DNA of 64,000 nucleotides, taken from the NCBI RefSeq assembly GCF_033439725.1, contig NW_026944384.1:5518001-5582000 (forward strand), in the 5' to 3' direction. A model generated the notes under the pieces. That model made no database searches, had not been told where the DNA came from, and worked only from the letters and a program-made list of their open reading frames with translations. Both the position numbers and the translations under genes were made by a program. The DNA comes from Neurospora tetraspora. Taxonomy: Eukaryota > Ascomycota > Sordariomycetes > Sordariales > Sordariaceae. Positions 34,446 through 47,187 of this stretch are shown in pieces; position 1 is the stretch's first letter, and every line of letters starts with the position of its first letter.

Positions 34446-36750
34446 TTATAGGCCAGTCAGGGCACCGCAGGAAACAGTCCAGAAATTTCTAAAGCCGGGC
34501 TATCGAAGCTATTAATATATTTATAAATTAATAGCGGACCTCCCTAATAATATACCTTTAAATATTAACGTCGACGTACTGTATAAACTTGAGGATCTTC
34601 AGTATAACTTTATCGACCTTTAATACTTCCCCTTCGAATTAATCTGTAGTGACGGCAGTACATTTACGTATTAAATTACCCATCCCCCTACCATTATTAT
34701 TATTTCATTAGCGTTTTAATAATACTTTCCCCTTTATTTAGTAGAATAATAAATAATATAAATTAACCTTCGTTAAATTTTATTACCGAGCGAGGATAAC
34801 CCTTACTCCTATAATAAACGTTAGTAACTAACGTATATTACTAAACTATACATAATATTCGCTATCTTCTTATATATTAGCCTCTACGTAGAAGCGAACC
34901 TTTTATTGTATTAGTAAGAGAAAGAGGAGCGCTCGAATTACCTAGTCTGTAACTAGATGCTTTTCTTTCGGTTCGAGATGTTTCTAAAATGGTTTTGTAT
35001 ATAGGATCTAATTTAAAACGATTTTAATTTGTAAGACAAGGTATGCGCCTTCGATAAATACGTTTAGAAAGTCTACCTTAAATTACAGACCCCGCCGTAG
35101 TACGTTATTATCGATAAAAAGATAGTAAAATATACTAATAGAAGTAAAGTAACGGTTTATATCCTTAATAAACCAATACTACGGGGTATTAAATATTAGG
35201 TCACTATGTCTAGTAGTTATTTCTTTAATTAGAGGTAGTATAATAACGCGCTTAGTATTATCGATTCGAAATCTTACGTATATCCCCTTTTAAACCTTAG
35301 TTAATTATTAGTTAATATATTTAAAATTAGGGTAATTTCGCGCCAACTTAAAGAGTGCTCGTTAAATTTACGATTGGCTTACCCCCCCTACTACGCAAAT
35401 CGGTTTATTACGTTTTTATTAACAACCTTTTTATTACCGTCCTTTTTGCTCATTACTTTCGTATTAAGAATATTACAATTACCGATACAATACGCTCTAA
35501 TCGAACGGTACTGTAGTTTGCCAAATTTTGAAACGAGGATAATAAGAAAGAGAAAGTACCTTTTAGGGTACTATATCGAACCGTTTTAGATATTCCGGGC
35601 TTTAAACCTAAGAAAGGTGAAGCTTTACTGCTAAACTTAGACTAGGACACTAGGGCAGTCTTTATGTATGTGAAAGATCGCTAAATAGTAAACTTCTTAT
35701 TTATATAGTATATAGGAGACGAATTGCGTAATTGTATATACCGTCGTTGACCGACGTGTAAGAGCGCTATAAGAGATTACTTTAGTAAAGCGGGCGCGAA
35801 AATAGTTTGGATACTACTAATTATTTAAGTATATAATTATTATATGAATTGGGTCGACGTTAGTAACTAAATATACGTATATAATACGTATAGTTATTAT
35901 TACTGCCGCGGTCTATTTATAGTATTGTTTACTAATTTCTACTTTGGTATATTGCTTGTATTTGATTCCCTAGTTAAATGCTATATTAATGAGATGTTAT
36001 CTTTATATAGAAGTTATCGCGGCCAACTTTTTATTTAATTAGAGGGAGAAGCCGTTTGGCGCCCCTTTTTATTGGAAGAATTAGACTATATATATAAACT
36101 TTCGAAGCTAGTTGATTAACGAGATCTAGGCCTTTTATAGTAAATTCGCTATCTATCACCGCGCTTTATTAAAACGATCCCTGATATTTAATACTAGGGA
36201 AATTATAGTAAAACGATATGAGAGAAGACGATTCTCAAAGCGAGCTACTTATACGATATACTTCTTTGTAAAGTATAGAGCTTCGATTTTTATTAAGACT
36301 AATAGTTCCCCTTCTTACGTAACGAAAAAGATTAGAACCTAGACGCTCCTGGGGTATATTATATACAACGTGGTGGTCTGTAAGCGAGAACGCTGCTGGG
36401 CAGCCCACATTTACTAGTTAGATTTAGGAATAGCTTTATCTTAGTTTGAAATATATTAGTTAATTCTGGTATGCCCGCTCTCTATATCTAGTGCAGTGAC
36501 AAAAGTACTGTAAAAGCTGGTAAAATTGAGGTATCTGCATAGGCACAGATGTGACCCGCTAAGGGAGGGGGGCAGCCGATTGGCTCGAAATCCCTGCGGC
36601 GCTAAAATGTTGAATTTGCACCGTTAAAGGGATACAAGTTGCACTGTCCCATATTAAAGTGGTGTCCCAGAATTTAGTGGCCCACTCTCTGCAAGAGAGT
36701 GGGTGTAGTCTGGCCAGCCTCCCTTACTAAGCCAGCCTCACACGCACGGG

Positions 36751-37970
36751 TAGCTTGGGACTAAAAAAAGGTACCGGTACCTTCTTGCTATCATCCTGGC
36801 TGAGGTGTTGGTCGGGATACAAACTCCGTTATCACGTTCGCCATCTCAGCCCTTCACCTTCACATCGGTGTCGGCTATCGAAGGACAGGAACGGAAAAAA
36901 GGAAAAACTGAGGATGGGACTGGAACAGGTCATTTCCACAGACACTTCTTCTGGCCATGAATCGTTTCATTCCAGCTGCCTCCTCGTGCTGGGCTCAAGC
37001 CCCCCATCAACATCGATGTTTCCATCAATAATTCTGGAGAACCCGGTACCTTGCCCAAAAGTACCTGCCCACCCGTGCACATCCCGCTTTCCATCAAGGG
37101 TCGTCAGGGTTGTGTATGGACCCAGCGCCATAACCCTGGTCTCCCCCCACCGCATTATGGGTCCGCGTGACCGCATCGCTGGAGTGGGCGCCGTGGTTCC
37201 AATTTCCTCCCTGTCTGCCACTTCCCAACCCACTGTATCTGTCTTTCCCGTCCCGTCTTTTGCACTGAAAAGTGTGTGTCTCTGCACTGCAGAAGCACGA
37301 CCCAAGACAAGCATCCGCTATCTGCTACTGCTACCCGACCCGCTTCAACCGCCGCCCGCCATCAATCCCGGAACCAGCCAGACACCCTCCATCTCAACCC
37401 GGACCCTTCCTACACCATTCACCTAATAAAGTGAGACAAGCCACCCCCATAATTCAATTTCCCCTTCACTCGTCCGTTGGCTTGATTCATCTTGCTTTCT
37501 TCTCTTGCCTATATATCATAACTCCCCCAGACTGATTCCCAAAAGAGAAAGCTATTTAGTTCTTCTTAGTTCTTAGACAGCACGGCAGCACCGGGAACCG
37601 CAACCCAAAACCGTCCCGCTTTTTCCTTCTTTGCTGCAGAGCTACCTTGGGCCGTACCTTAGCCTGACCCCAACACCTCCTGGAGACCTGACGTAGCGTC
37701 ACTTCGTGGCCCGCCCTGTCCTGCCTGCTCTCCCCTCCTCCTTGCCAACCTCACCTAACAACAAATCGGCTCACCTAGAAAAAGGATTGGCTGCTCCCAA
37801 AGCCCAACTGATTCTATCAAGCACCTATCCAACTAACGACGACTTTGTCCGATTACAAAGCCCCATCCCTTTCTCTCTCTCCGAGCAAAGATATCCTCGA
37901 CATCGAACCCGCCCGTCGTGACAGTTCTCCGCATCTCGAAACAAGCAAGAGTTATCAGGAGACAAACACC
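36751..37970. promoter_or_regulatory. upstream region of the neutral trehalase gene
   Basis: 1.2 kb between the transposon's right end and the trehalase start. It is pyrimidine-rich with a likely long 5' leader. Two CCCCT stress-response-like elements (37461..37465 and 37732..37736) are present; their use is inference. A 223-codon plus-strand frame here (from 36755, no ATG start) has no protein character. Confidence 0.45.
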
Positions 37971-40469
37971 ATGTCACCTACCCAGTCCCCTCAAGGCAAA
38001 GGCCGGGGTCGCAACCTGTCCATCACCGACTACAATGTCTATGATGATGCGAAGACATACTATACCACCGAGGACCGCCATCACAACCACCGCGCTGGAG
38101 CCAGAACTCGTACCTACTCTCAGGTAAGCACCCCCCAGCCAGATTGTCACGCTTGGCGAGCATCTACTGATCCCGCCACCTACAGAACAGCTTGTTCAAG
38201 CAGTTTGAACGTCTAGGCCTTCAGAAGGAGCCCTACCGCAGAGGCAGCCATGGTACGAAGATAATCACTTGCCAGCGAACGATTCCGTGCGAAACATACT
38301 GATAAGATGTATGACAGACGAGTCTACGATCCCCCACTCCCGCCGATTCCTTATCCAGGTCGAGCCCACACTACAAAGTCTGCAATCGCAGGAGGACACG
38401 GATGGCAACATGCAGATCACCATCGAGGACAACGGGCCAAAGGTACGGGGAACGCCACAAAGGGGTTAGAAGTCGCGGTTGGTATGACACAGCGCTAACA
38501 TGGTGTAACCCCAGGTCCTGTCCCTCCGAACCGCTGCGTCCAACGGCTACAACCGATTCGACATCCGTGGCACTTACATGCTCTCTAACCTTCTTCAGGA
38601 GCTTTCCCTCGCCAAGGAATACGGTCGTAAGCAGATCATTCTCGATGAGGCCAGACTCAACGAGAACCCCGTGAACCGACTTTCGCGACTGATCAGAGAC
38701 CATTTCTGGGAGGGTCTAACACGCCGCATTGATGCTTCCAGCATCGAAATTGCTGCGCGGGATCCAAAAGACTGGACCGACGATCCCCGACCCCGCATTT
38801 ACATTCCCAGAGGAGCGCCTGAGCAGCATGCCTACTACACAAAGGTGGCCGAGGATAGGCCTGAGCTTCGCCTGGATGTTATATATCTTCCCGAGAAGAT
38901 TACTCCTGAGATCGTTCGGGACATGAACGCCAAGCCTGGTTTGCTGGCCGTCGATATGGAGGAGATCGTGGATCCCGAGACCGGTGAGAAGACACTGCGC
39001 GGTCGCCCTTTCGTTGTGCCCGGAGGTCGCTTCAACGAGCTGTACGGATGGGACAGCTACATGGAGTCTCTCGGGTTGCTGGTCAACGACAAGGTTGATC
39101 TGGCCAAGTCCATGGTTCAAAACTTCTGCTTCTGCATCAAGCACTACGGAAAGATCCTCAACGCTACTCGTTCCTACTACCTTTGCCGATCGCAGCCCCC
39201 CTTCCTAACGGATATGGCTCTGCGCGTCTACGACAAGATCAAGCACGAACCGGGTGCGCTTGACTTCCTTCGCCAGTCTCTGTTGGCCGCGATCAAAGAA
39301 TACTATAGTGTCTGGACAGCCGAACCTCGCCTTGACCCTGTTACTGGTCTTTCCAGGTACCGCCCTGAAGGCCTTGGCGTTCCTCCCGAGACTGAGGCTG
39401 GTCACTTCATCCATATTCTTGAGCCCTACGCCAAGAAGCACAACATGACCTTCGACGAGTTTGTACACGCTTACAACCACGGTGATATCAAGGAGCCCAC
39501 GCTCGACGATTACTTCATGCACGACAGAGCTGTTCGTGAGTCCGGCCACGATACCACATACCGGTTCGAAGGTATCTGCGCCGATCTGGCCACCATCGAC
39601 CTCAACTCGCTTCTCTTCAAGTACGAGACCGACATCGCGCGTACCATTCGCAACGTCTTCCACGACAAGTTTGAAGTGCCGGATGACTGGCTCGCTACCA
39701 ACAACCCGGGTGCTAGCAAGCTCGAGACGTCGGCAATGTGGGATCGCCGTGCCAAGCGCAGAAAGTTGGCCATCGACAAGTACCTGTGGAACGAACAGGC
39801 GGGCATGTACTTTGATTACAACACCGCCAAGCGCGAGCAGTGCAACTACGAAAGTGCCACCACTTTCTGGGCCCTGTGGGCGGGTGTTAGCAACCCCAAG
39901 CAGGCAGCTGTCATGGTGACCAAGGCCCTGCCCAAGTTGGAGGCTTTCGGTGGTCTGCTTTCTGGAACGGAGGAGTCTCGTGGTGAGATTGGTCTAGAGC
40001 GCCCTAACCGTCAATGGGATTACCCTTACGGCTGGGCGCCACAGCAGATCCTTGCCTGGACTGGTCTATACCGGTACGGCTTCAACGAGGAAGCTGAGCG
40101 CCTGGCCTACAAGTGGCTGTTCATGATCACCAAGGCGTTTGTGGATTTCAACGGCGTGGTGGTTGAGAAGTACGATGTGACGAGGCCCATCGACCCACAC
40201 AGAGTCGATGCCGAGTACGGCAACCAAGGGCTGGATTTCAAGGGAGTTGCCAAAGAAGGGTGAGTTTGTTCTATTGCTATGATTTTCGAGAGAAGCACAA
40301 TCACTGACATGATGTACACAGTTTCGGATGGGTCAATGCCAGTTATATCTACGGCCTGCAGATCGTGAACGCGCATATGCGCCGGGCGCTCGGAACTCTC
40401 ACTCCTTACGACACCTTTATGAAGGCCGTCGAGGACAATCGGAACAAGACGCTCTCGGAGCTCGTTTGA
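37971..40469 (+). CDS. treB: neutral trehalase
   Basis: Exons 37971..38123, 38186..38252, 38318..38442, 38515..40259 and 40322..40469 encode 745 aa, the usual length of fungal cytosolic neutral trehalase (GH37), which hydrolyses trehalose to two glucoses. The N-terminal regulatory region contains a PKA consensus RRGS (Ser72) and an EF-hand-like calcium-binding loop, [12 protein letters not shown] (about 100-111). Both are hallmarks of the neutral enzyme, which is switched on by cAMP-dependent phosphorylation and Ca2+ when spores germinate or stress ends. Trehalase signature 1, [14 protein letters not shown], starts at about 284 and signature 2, [10 protein letters not shown], at about 615; a glycine-rich FGGLLSG precedes it. 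There is no signal peptide. The ATG at 37971 (CACCATGTC) is chosen because the frame upstream has no other ATG. The nearby transposon stops 1.2 kb short of the gene. Confidence 0.97.
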
Positions 40470-42652
40470 TCTGGTTTCGGCTGCCCTATTTTTAACGGTT
40501 ATCTTTCCATCGAAGCGTCTGTTAGCCTGCAGCCTTTTGGCTTTCGCAATTTCAATATTCGGCGTTTAGGTTTCATATGCACTACTGGCGCGGCTCTTTC
40601 CGTCATGTTACATAGTCAGATCGGTTCTCGACAAAGGGACGACGAACAGGAGGTAGATTACAAAAGATCACATCAAGAAAGAGAAGGTACTATGATGGTA
40701 TTTGCATACTACTGGGTGTTGCTGAGGGAGAAGACTGAAAAGTCACGCGAGCGGTGTTGCTCATGTTTTGCCATAAGGGCTTAAACATACCAAGAGAAGG
40801 ACCTCGACCTGAACGGTCTATTAGCAGTAGTATGAAATAGGCAATTATTACCTGATGAAATAACTGAGCGATCGTGAACAAGCTAGCCGTGACTGGACGT
40901 GGATGTGAACTAGACCGTTGACCGACAAGTCAGGGTCTCTTCCGACGAGCTCCATGTCTCCTTCATTAAATTCCAGGTCATGTCAGAAGATGGCGTCTAA
41001 AACAGATTGTCCTCGTTGGTCTTTATTGTCATCGGGAGAGGCGTCTACAGTCAGGCCTCCTCTACTTGCAATCCCTCCTAAGCACATCCATATTTATTGC
41101 AAGTTTCGTCGCTTTGTTTGTTGACAAGCAACTCTGTTACTCGAGAGTTTTTGCTTAGTGACATCATTGATGCATGCAGAACCCTATTGTCCAAAGCCTC
41201 GGATTCAGTCACAAATCTTATATCTGCAAGTAGTCGAGTGGGTGCATAAAGTGCCCGGTTCGGTGTGTCGGTAGTTACATGTGATATCGTCCTTCTGGAG
41301 ACCAAAGGAATATGTGGAAATTATGCAAACCGTAGTTTGCATCGCAAGAGGCGCTGCACAGCGGCTAGGCGATGTATCAATCCAATATCACGATTACATC
41401 TGTTAGTAAAAGCTACCTGCCCCACCAGCTTTTCACGAACAACACTAACAGATACTATCCTATCCTATCCAACCCGCCCTGCAACCCCCTGTCTTGACGA
41501 ACCCGATTCAAACGACACTGGACCCTTGCCGCAAACCACCAATTCCACTCCTTTTTTCTACATTTCTCTACCAGGACACTCTTTAACGATACTTCACCTC
41601 CGAACTCGACAGTTACCCCGTTTTCGCCACTTGGACCCCGCGCTCTTGCGCTTTTACGAGTCGCCAACGGATTTTTGTAATCCGGGTTTGGAAACGGTGT
41701 AATTTGGTCTTCGATCATCAAGAATGAATTTGGATTTGGCAACGGGAGGTGATGGCCGTCCGCGGCTTCGAGATGGCATAGACAACGATTCTGCGGAAAT
41801 AAATTAAAGAGACATCATGCGAGATGGTGCCGATACACATATCCAAAGAGAAACAGGAAACTTGGGTGAGAAAACTGGGTTCTTCGCCATGATCCGAGGC
41901 GTTCGGACAGGGAACGGTGCCCCCCATCGTTCGAAGTGATGCTCCGGAGTCGACATTTTGGAATTACAAAAATGCACGGATTTATGCCCGCTGCGCTTCA
42001 CCGGATAGACTACATGGCAGAATTAACTTCAACGGAAAGGTTCGACAATAAAACCGGGTTCTTCGCCATGAACGAGGCGCCTGTTTAGTCTACCGTGACC
42101 TAGGCCTATCATTCGATATTCATGCTCTGTAGCCGACATTTCGACACGAACTTGGCACGAAAAATACTCCAGAGCTTTGCAACGCGTCCGGAAATGCAAG
42201 CATCGGAGCCCGGGCACGTGTCGCTAATGTCGAAGCCTGGAAGAAGAGACAGAAAGAGCACCGATGATGCCGATGATATGATACTACCGGGCTGATTCCT
42301 GACTAGAGCATGTTGACGCCGGTGATACTATGCATATATGCCGGTGGACAGACTCCGGAGGCCAGAAAACCTGGAAAACATCAACATGTCCGAAGCCAGC
42401 AGCCCAGCACCGGCCGAGGCGGAGGGGGAACAATTCAGCCAAAACGTGAAGAGACAACTATATAATGAACCTCTTCTCTCCTCCAAATGGGTACCTCCTC
42501 TTTTCTTCTCGCCTTCTTCCCCCATCCGCACTTCTCATCTCGAACAAGCCACCATCTGCAACAACAATAACGCTCATCTACCGCAGCTACATCTATCTAT
42601 CTATCTTCGCTATCCTGCTCTCTAAGGAACGCAAACCCATCACTAAGACACA
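40470..42652. other. intergenic region with a diverged tandem duplication
   Basis: 2.2 kb without a supported gene. It contains two related segments about 180 bp apart (about 41866..41975 and 42046..42155), described as a finding. Confidence 0.5.
41866..42155. repeat. diverged tandem duplication, ~180-bp period
   Basis: Copy 1 (about 41866..41975) and copy 2 (about 42046..42155) share GGGTTCTTCGCCATGA (41878 and 42056) followed by a CGAGGCG block. They also share a TCGAA/TCGATATT...ATGCTC block and CGACATTT (41951 and 42134). Spacing is 179-183 nt with small indels, so the reading frame is not kept. Confidence 0.65.
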
Positions 42653-43355
42653 ATGTCGACTTCGACCGAGGAACGACAGGCAACCATCAACCTACCTTTC
42701 CCAAATCTTAGGAGACCACAGGGGCCAATCACGCCGCCCGTTACTCCCTCGCCCCCGGCGGCTACTACCACAAACGAGCCGTTGTCTCCGGCCGTAAGTA
42801 TTCCCTCCATCTCTTTCGCATCTCACCAAATTCAATGGCAATTTCAACTTCCCTAAAAACTCGGGCATCATCTTCTGCAATTTTTTGTCCCCCACTTACA
42901 TCTGATCCGTGTTGCTTCAACCCCATCAATAACCATCATCTCGACCACCGAAGCCTTCATACCTACTCTGTCCGCTCACCAACAAACAAGCCCTTTAGTC
43001 AGAAACAAGCACCATCCGCCTCCCCAACCGCCATCGCGACGTACACCCCAAAAGAGCCATCCGTCACCCCTCGCGCCCCTCGCGCCCCTCGCTCCGCCTG
43101 CGTTTCAAGTGCGGCGATGACAACAAATTGACTTGCGACCGGCTCGACATCAACGGGGACCCTCTCCCAAAGCTGCGCAAGCACTGGGAGCAGGAGCAGG
43201 AGCGGGAGCGTGAAGCTGCTGCTACTGCTGCTGCTCAGGATTCATTGGTGCCTTCGCCGGCCGTTGTGGTCCCAACGACGCCCACACGGAGATTTTCTAC
43301 CCGAGTCCGAGACCGACGACTGAGACCGATGAGGTCGAATGGGGCAAGGAGATGA
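42653..43355 (+). CDS. small hypothetical protein (two exons)
   Basis: Exons 42653..42793 and 42999..43355 would encode 165 aa; the 205-nt intron has GTAAGT and TTTAG ends. The start (CACAATGTCG) is in good context. Residues 1-47 are Pro/Ser/Thr-rich (PITPPVTPSPPAATTT, then EPLSPA). A compact middle segment (FKCGDDNKLTC then DRLDINGDPLPKLRKHW) looks like the conserved core. It is followed by a Glu/Gln/Arg and poly-Ala linker and a very basic end (RRFSTRVRDRRLRPMRSNG). I do not recognise the family. An alternative frame after about 43270 (YPSPRPTTETDEVEWGKEM) is also protein-like, so the 3' structure is uncertain and a short further intron or a frameshift is possible. Confidence 0.5.
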
Positions 43356-46300
43356 TTAAGAACGGGGATGGCTGTTGCATCCCACTCCTCCTTTCGTGGA
43401 CGATTAGTGAGGAAGAGACGGAGGAAATGGACGGAGGATTACTTAGAGGGGATTCTTGGATGTACTAATTGGGAAAAGTTTGGGTTTGTGGGTTTTTGCC
43501 CCCGCAAACACGCACAAAGGTTTTGGCAGACGCGAGTTACGGAGGACGGGTTTGGGAATCTTGGATAAAGCGGAACGTGCACGGATTGGATAGAGGTACC
43601 TCTACACTGGGAGAGCACGGAATGGAAGTGACGCCCAAGAAGGAGGGACAGGGCGTCAATAAACACCTGACTCCGACAGCTGGAAAAGCAATAAACACCG
43701 CTTCAACTCGTGACTTTTTGATTCATGTTAATGTGATATTTGCAACTACTGTCGTTCTTCTCAGTGTCTTCGCTCAACGTCCATCTTACCCTCCGTCGAC
43801 TAGATGCTAATGGCTGGTAGGTACCTACTACAGACAAGAAACAGTCCGAAACAACGATCCAAGTAGGTAGACAAGGGCGGTGGGCCCAGTTGGCTGGCCA
43901 TCAGGATTGTATCCGTGAAAAAAAAAAGAAAGAAAACGCCTAGCACAAAACATCAATTCGTCCCCAGTGACAGACAATGTATCCATCATGTCCATTATAT
44001 CCGTCTTATCCATCCTGTCAACAAATCCCGCATCCGCTTTCTGTACGCTCGAAAAAAAAATTTAAAGGCTTGTCTCGGAGCAGAAGAAAAAGAAAATATA
44101 AAAAAAGTCGTACACGACAGACGGGGAAAGACATGCTTCTTTTTCTCAGTCCGGTGATCAAGTTGTCGCCCCAACAAGACCTCCATTATCAACTGTCAAT
44201 TGTAACTGCCCCATGTTCAAAATATGACGCGGCAACAAGTCCGCCGCCACTAAGGGCAACAACACCAGCAAACCCCAACATCATCAACATCAACAACAAC
44301 ATCATTATCCCCATCAACATCAACAACATCATTATCCCCATCAACATCAACAACATCATTATCCCCATCAACATCAACATTCCTAGTTGTACCAACAACA
44401 TCACGAATAACAACTCGAACGTAGAGATTCTTGGCGTTGTGTTTGTCTCTGGCCCCTTGGGATCATCAGCTTTGAGAGGCATTTTGGATCTGATGTTGCC
44501 GATGTAGTAGTTTCTTGATGGAGAAGTTAGTTGAGCCCCAGGGTTGGGTAGTAGGGAGGTTTTGGAGGTTGAAGTACTCAACTACTGGAGACAGATTCGA
44601 TGATGGGTTTCGATGATGTGATGGATAGTTTGGATGCTGTTGCTGCTCAAGGTAGCAAGGTAGCAATGTTCAGAGAAGAAGTATGTGGGAGAGGGATAGG
44701 TGAGAGACGAGACCAAAAGTTGTTACCTTCGATGGAAGTTGTCTGAAGCTAAGTACGGTTCTGGGATATGGCGGATGTGTCTGAGGAGAGAAGAAAAAGA
44801 ATGTAGAGAATGGGTGGGCGTTCATCATGGCTGCCATCATAGTGCAAGTCATGCCCAGGGGCAGTCATGTGGAAGTCGTGGCCCACCCTGATAGATCTTG
44901 CTGTTCCCTTTTCATTCCTGGCGGGGTTTCTCGTCCTCTCTCCCAGATGCTCTTTCTGTGAGCATCCAACCAGAAATATGCCCCACCCTTTGCCTTGTTG
45001 TTTTCGTCTACACAGAGAGTCCCGCACACGAAGACCCACGCGACGGCAAAGAGATCGAAAATCAATAAAGCAACTTGTGCATATGAAAGACTACTAAAGA
45101 CGCAGTCCCCAACGTTACGACACCTCCAGTGAGTGCAAATACACCTACCCTCTGGCAATGGGAAGGGCGCTCAAGCAATGAGCCCGTTGTCACACACCAC
45201 AATATTCAGCTTTTCCATGTCGACAAAGCTGTATCACGCATGTCTTGTCTCCGCGACAGGCTGAGCATACCAGACTCGAATAGTACTCCCAGAAAGTTCA
45301 ATGAATGAACGTCCAGAGCAAAACGACGAACGCAACCGACGTTGCTCAAAGTAGAATAGAGGAAATGAAAGCGGAAGCAAAATAAATATGAAGAAAAAGC
45401 AAAAAGCTCGGCTGCCCAAGCCTGGAGTTGAATCCGAGACCAGCTGCAACCTACGAAAATACCACGCGTTTTCTGCCCCAGCACACTCCCACGTAAGCTA
45501 CTGGAGGTGTTGGAAGGTCTGGACTCTAGAGCTTATATGGTCTCAGTGAAGGTCCTGTCGCTGGAAAGCTGGGGCTCGCGTGCTCGTGTGTTGGAACTTT
45601 CGGTTCACATATCAATGGAAAGTGTCGCGAGAACTCCACTAACGCTAAGTGGAACATTCTCTTGTTCGACGCAACACATCTTTCACCTTCGTCGCACCTG
45701 CTCCCATCCGCCCAGACACTCGGGCAAGCTTGCCACGCTCCTCCCAACAGACGGATTCTTCCATGTGTTTCCTTGCAGATGACAGAGACAGCGCGCGAGG
45801 GATTGAGTGCTGCAAAAACTCGGCGCACATGGAATCCAGGCCTGCAAAGCTACCTCATGACTCCGCTACACACCAGACTGCAAGGTATGTCGGTCTGGTA
45901 CCTGCAGCATGTAAGGCAAGGTCACTGCCACAAACTTTCCGATTCTTCAGAAAATTCCCAATGTCCTGATTGTGAAGCAGGTGCGCAAAATACTGACTTC
46001 TCGTATATGATCTCGATAGGTAAGGTATGTGGTCAGTTTGGGATGTTCTCAACTGCCTGCAGACCTGGATCCCGGATGTCTCGAGTTTCTACGTCCACTC
46101 GTTGGCCCTAACCGCAACCATCAACCTCTGGATCGGAACGTCGTCACAGAGAGAGGACTTCGAGGGAGCGTGATTAATTCACTTGTAGGTGACAATCATG
46201 GCAGAGGGAGCCTGGTTGACGGGCCGATGCTCAATACCGATAACCTGGAAGCCGGGCTCTACACCCAAGAAGGCATTGCATGAGCAGCATGCATGTAGGA

Positions 46301-47187
46301 GGGTTTCGGTTTTGGCATGTGCTCTGGGGCTTGGAACAGACGGGAAAGAGGAGGGGACCGACAGGACTGAGAAACAGGCTTAAAAAGGAGACTTTCCAAC
46401 AGCCAGACCACAATCACATCAACCACAACCACACGAACCACAACCACACCGAACACACCAACCACCATAATCACGACACAGCCCTCTGGGGGTTACGCAA
46501 CTAGGAACTCACAGCGGAGGCAAATCCTGGGGTCGGCACGGGCGTGCAACACATCGTCGGCAACGTTGCCAAGTTCAGCGACAAAGGCAGCTTCAGTCCA
46601 CCACGAAGACAGTAACAGCTATACTCTCTTGACCAAAATCATCGACGCGAGTATCAGCATCCACGAATCCACCTCCTCCTCCTTCTAGGTCATAGCCCAG
46701 ACGACTAGAACATGAACTGTCACTTCTACCTTCAATCTTCAGCCAACCGCACACTCGCGGCCTGCCGTTTCATAATGTCCCGACCTCTGAATTAGATGTC
46801 CGAATCTGTTCACACTATCCATAAGATCACTGGCTCGAAGACCTCTACCGGCACTTTCGTTCTTTCGTTCATCGCCATGCATTGAACCACGACCACCATG
46901 AATTGAATCATCCCCTGTATTCGATTCGAGATCCCACACACTCTCCTTCCAGCACATAATCAGCATTGGCTTGAAGCGCACGAAGCCATCCTCTCAATCC
47001 TTTTGCCAAGGAATACCCGACATTATTGGATAATGAGACCGCAACATCCGTTACCAAGAACCAGCGGAGTCCTTCAACGATCCAACCAAAAGAGAAACAG
47101 AACAACCTTATTAGAGATACAATTTGTACTCGCATTCTTTCAACACCGGTCTAAGAGCCACTCACGTCTTCGTCGGGCATAATCAAC
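43356..47187. other. 3.8-kb gene-poor region with simple repeats
   Basis: No supported gene. It contains a 27-bp minisatellite (44300..44378), an AACCACA-rich stretch (about 46425..46480) and many short overlapping frames on both strands. The right end carries the promoter of the 503-aa gene. Confidence 0.5.
44300..44378. repeat. 27-bp minisatellite, about three copies
   Basis: Units start CATCATTATCCCCATCAACA at 44300, 44327 and 44354 and are nearly identical. On the minus strand the repeat translates as a Met/Leu-rich hydrophobic run inside a 130-codon frame that lacks an ATG start, so the frame is best explained by the repeat. Confidence 0.9.

Larger units (their letters stand above)
32882..36750. 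mobile_element. RIP-degraded DNA transposon (PiggyBac-like), 3.9 kb with ~150-bp terminal inverted repeats
   Basis: Both ends carry matching inverted repeats: left 32882..33001 continued at about 33400..33433, right 36600..36750 in reverse. They start CCCGT(A/G)CGTGTGAGGCTGG and are each flanked by TA. Each arm contains a perfect 10-bp hairpin (32931..32953; 36681..36703). The interior is extremely AT- and TpA-rich with stops in every frame, as expected after RIP. On the plus strand at about 35107..35200 a broken frame reads IIDKKIVKYTNRSKVTVYI followed by LNKPILRGIKY. This resembles the PiggyBac-type (DDE_Tnp_1_7) catalytic segment, D.(M)V.F.GRS...(P)NKP...G.K. The CCC start of the repeats also fits PiggyBac. 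The TTAA target duplication expected for that family is not seen. The element is certainly dead. Confidence 0.75.

Noticed and set aside
35374-35589. 71-codon hydrophobic plus-strand frame in the AT-rich block
   Set aside because: Does not begin with ATG and lies in the same frame as the PiggyBac-like remnant, downstream of it; best read as degraded transposase, not a gene.
36755-37426. 223-codon plus-strand frame upstream of trehalase
   Set aside because: Does not begin with ATG, lies in a Pro/Ser-biased leader region and shows no recognisable protein segment.
44189-44581. 130-codon minus-strand frame with Met/Leu repeats
   Set aside because: No ATG start, and its hydrophobic run is simply the translation of a 27-bp minisatellite.
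45649-46283. Plus-strand frames of 84-149 codons
   Set aside because: Three overlapping frames with no recognisable motif, no consistent splice sites and no start in good context.
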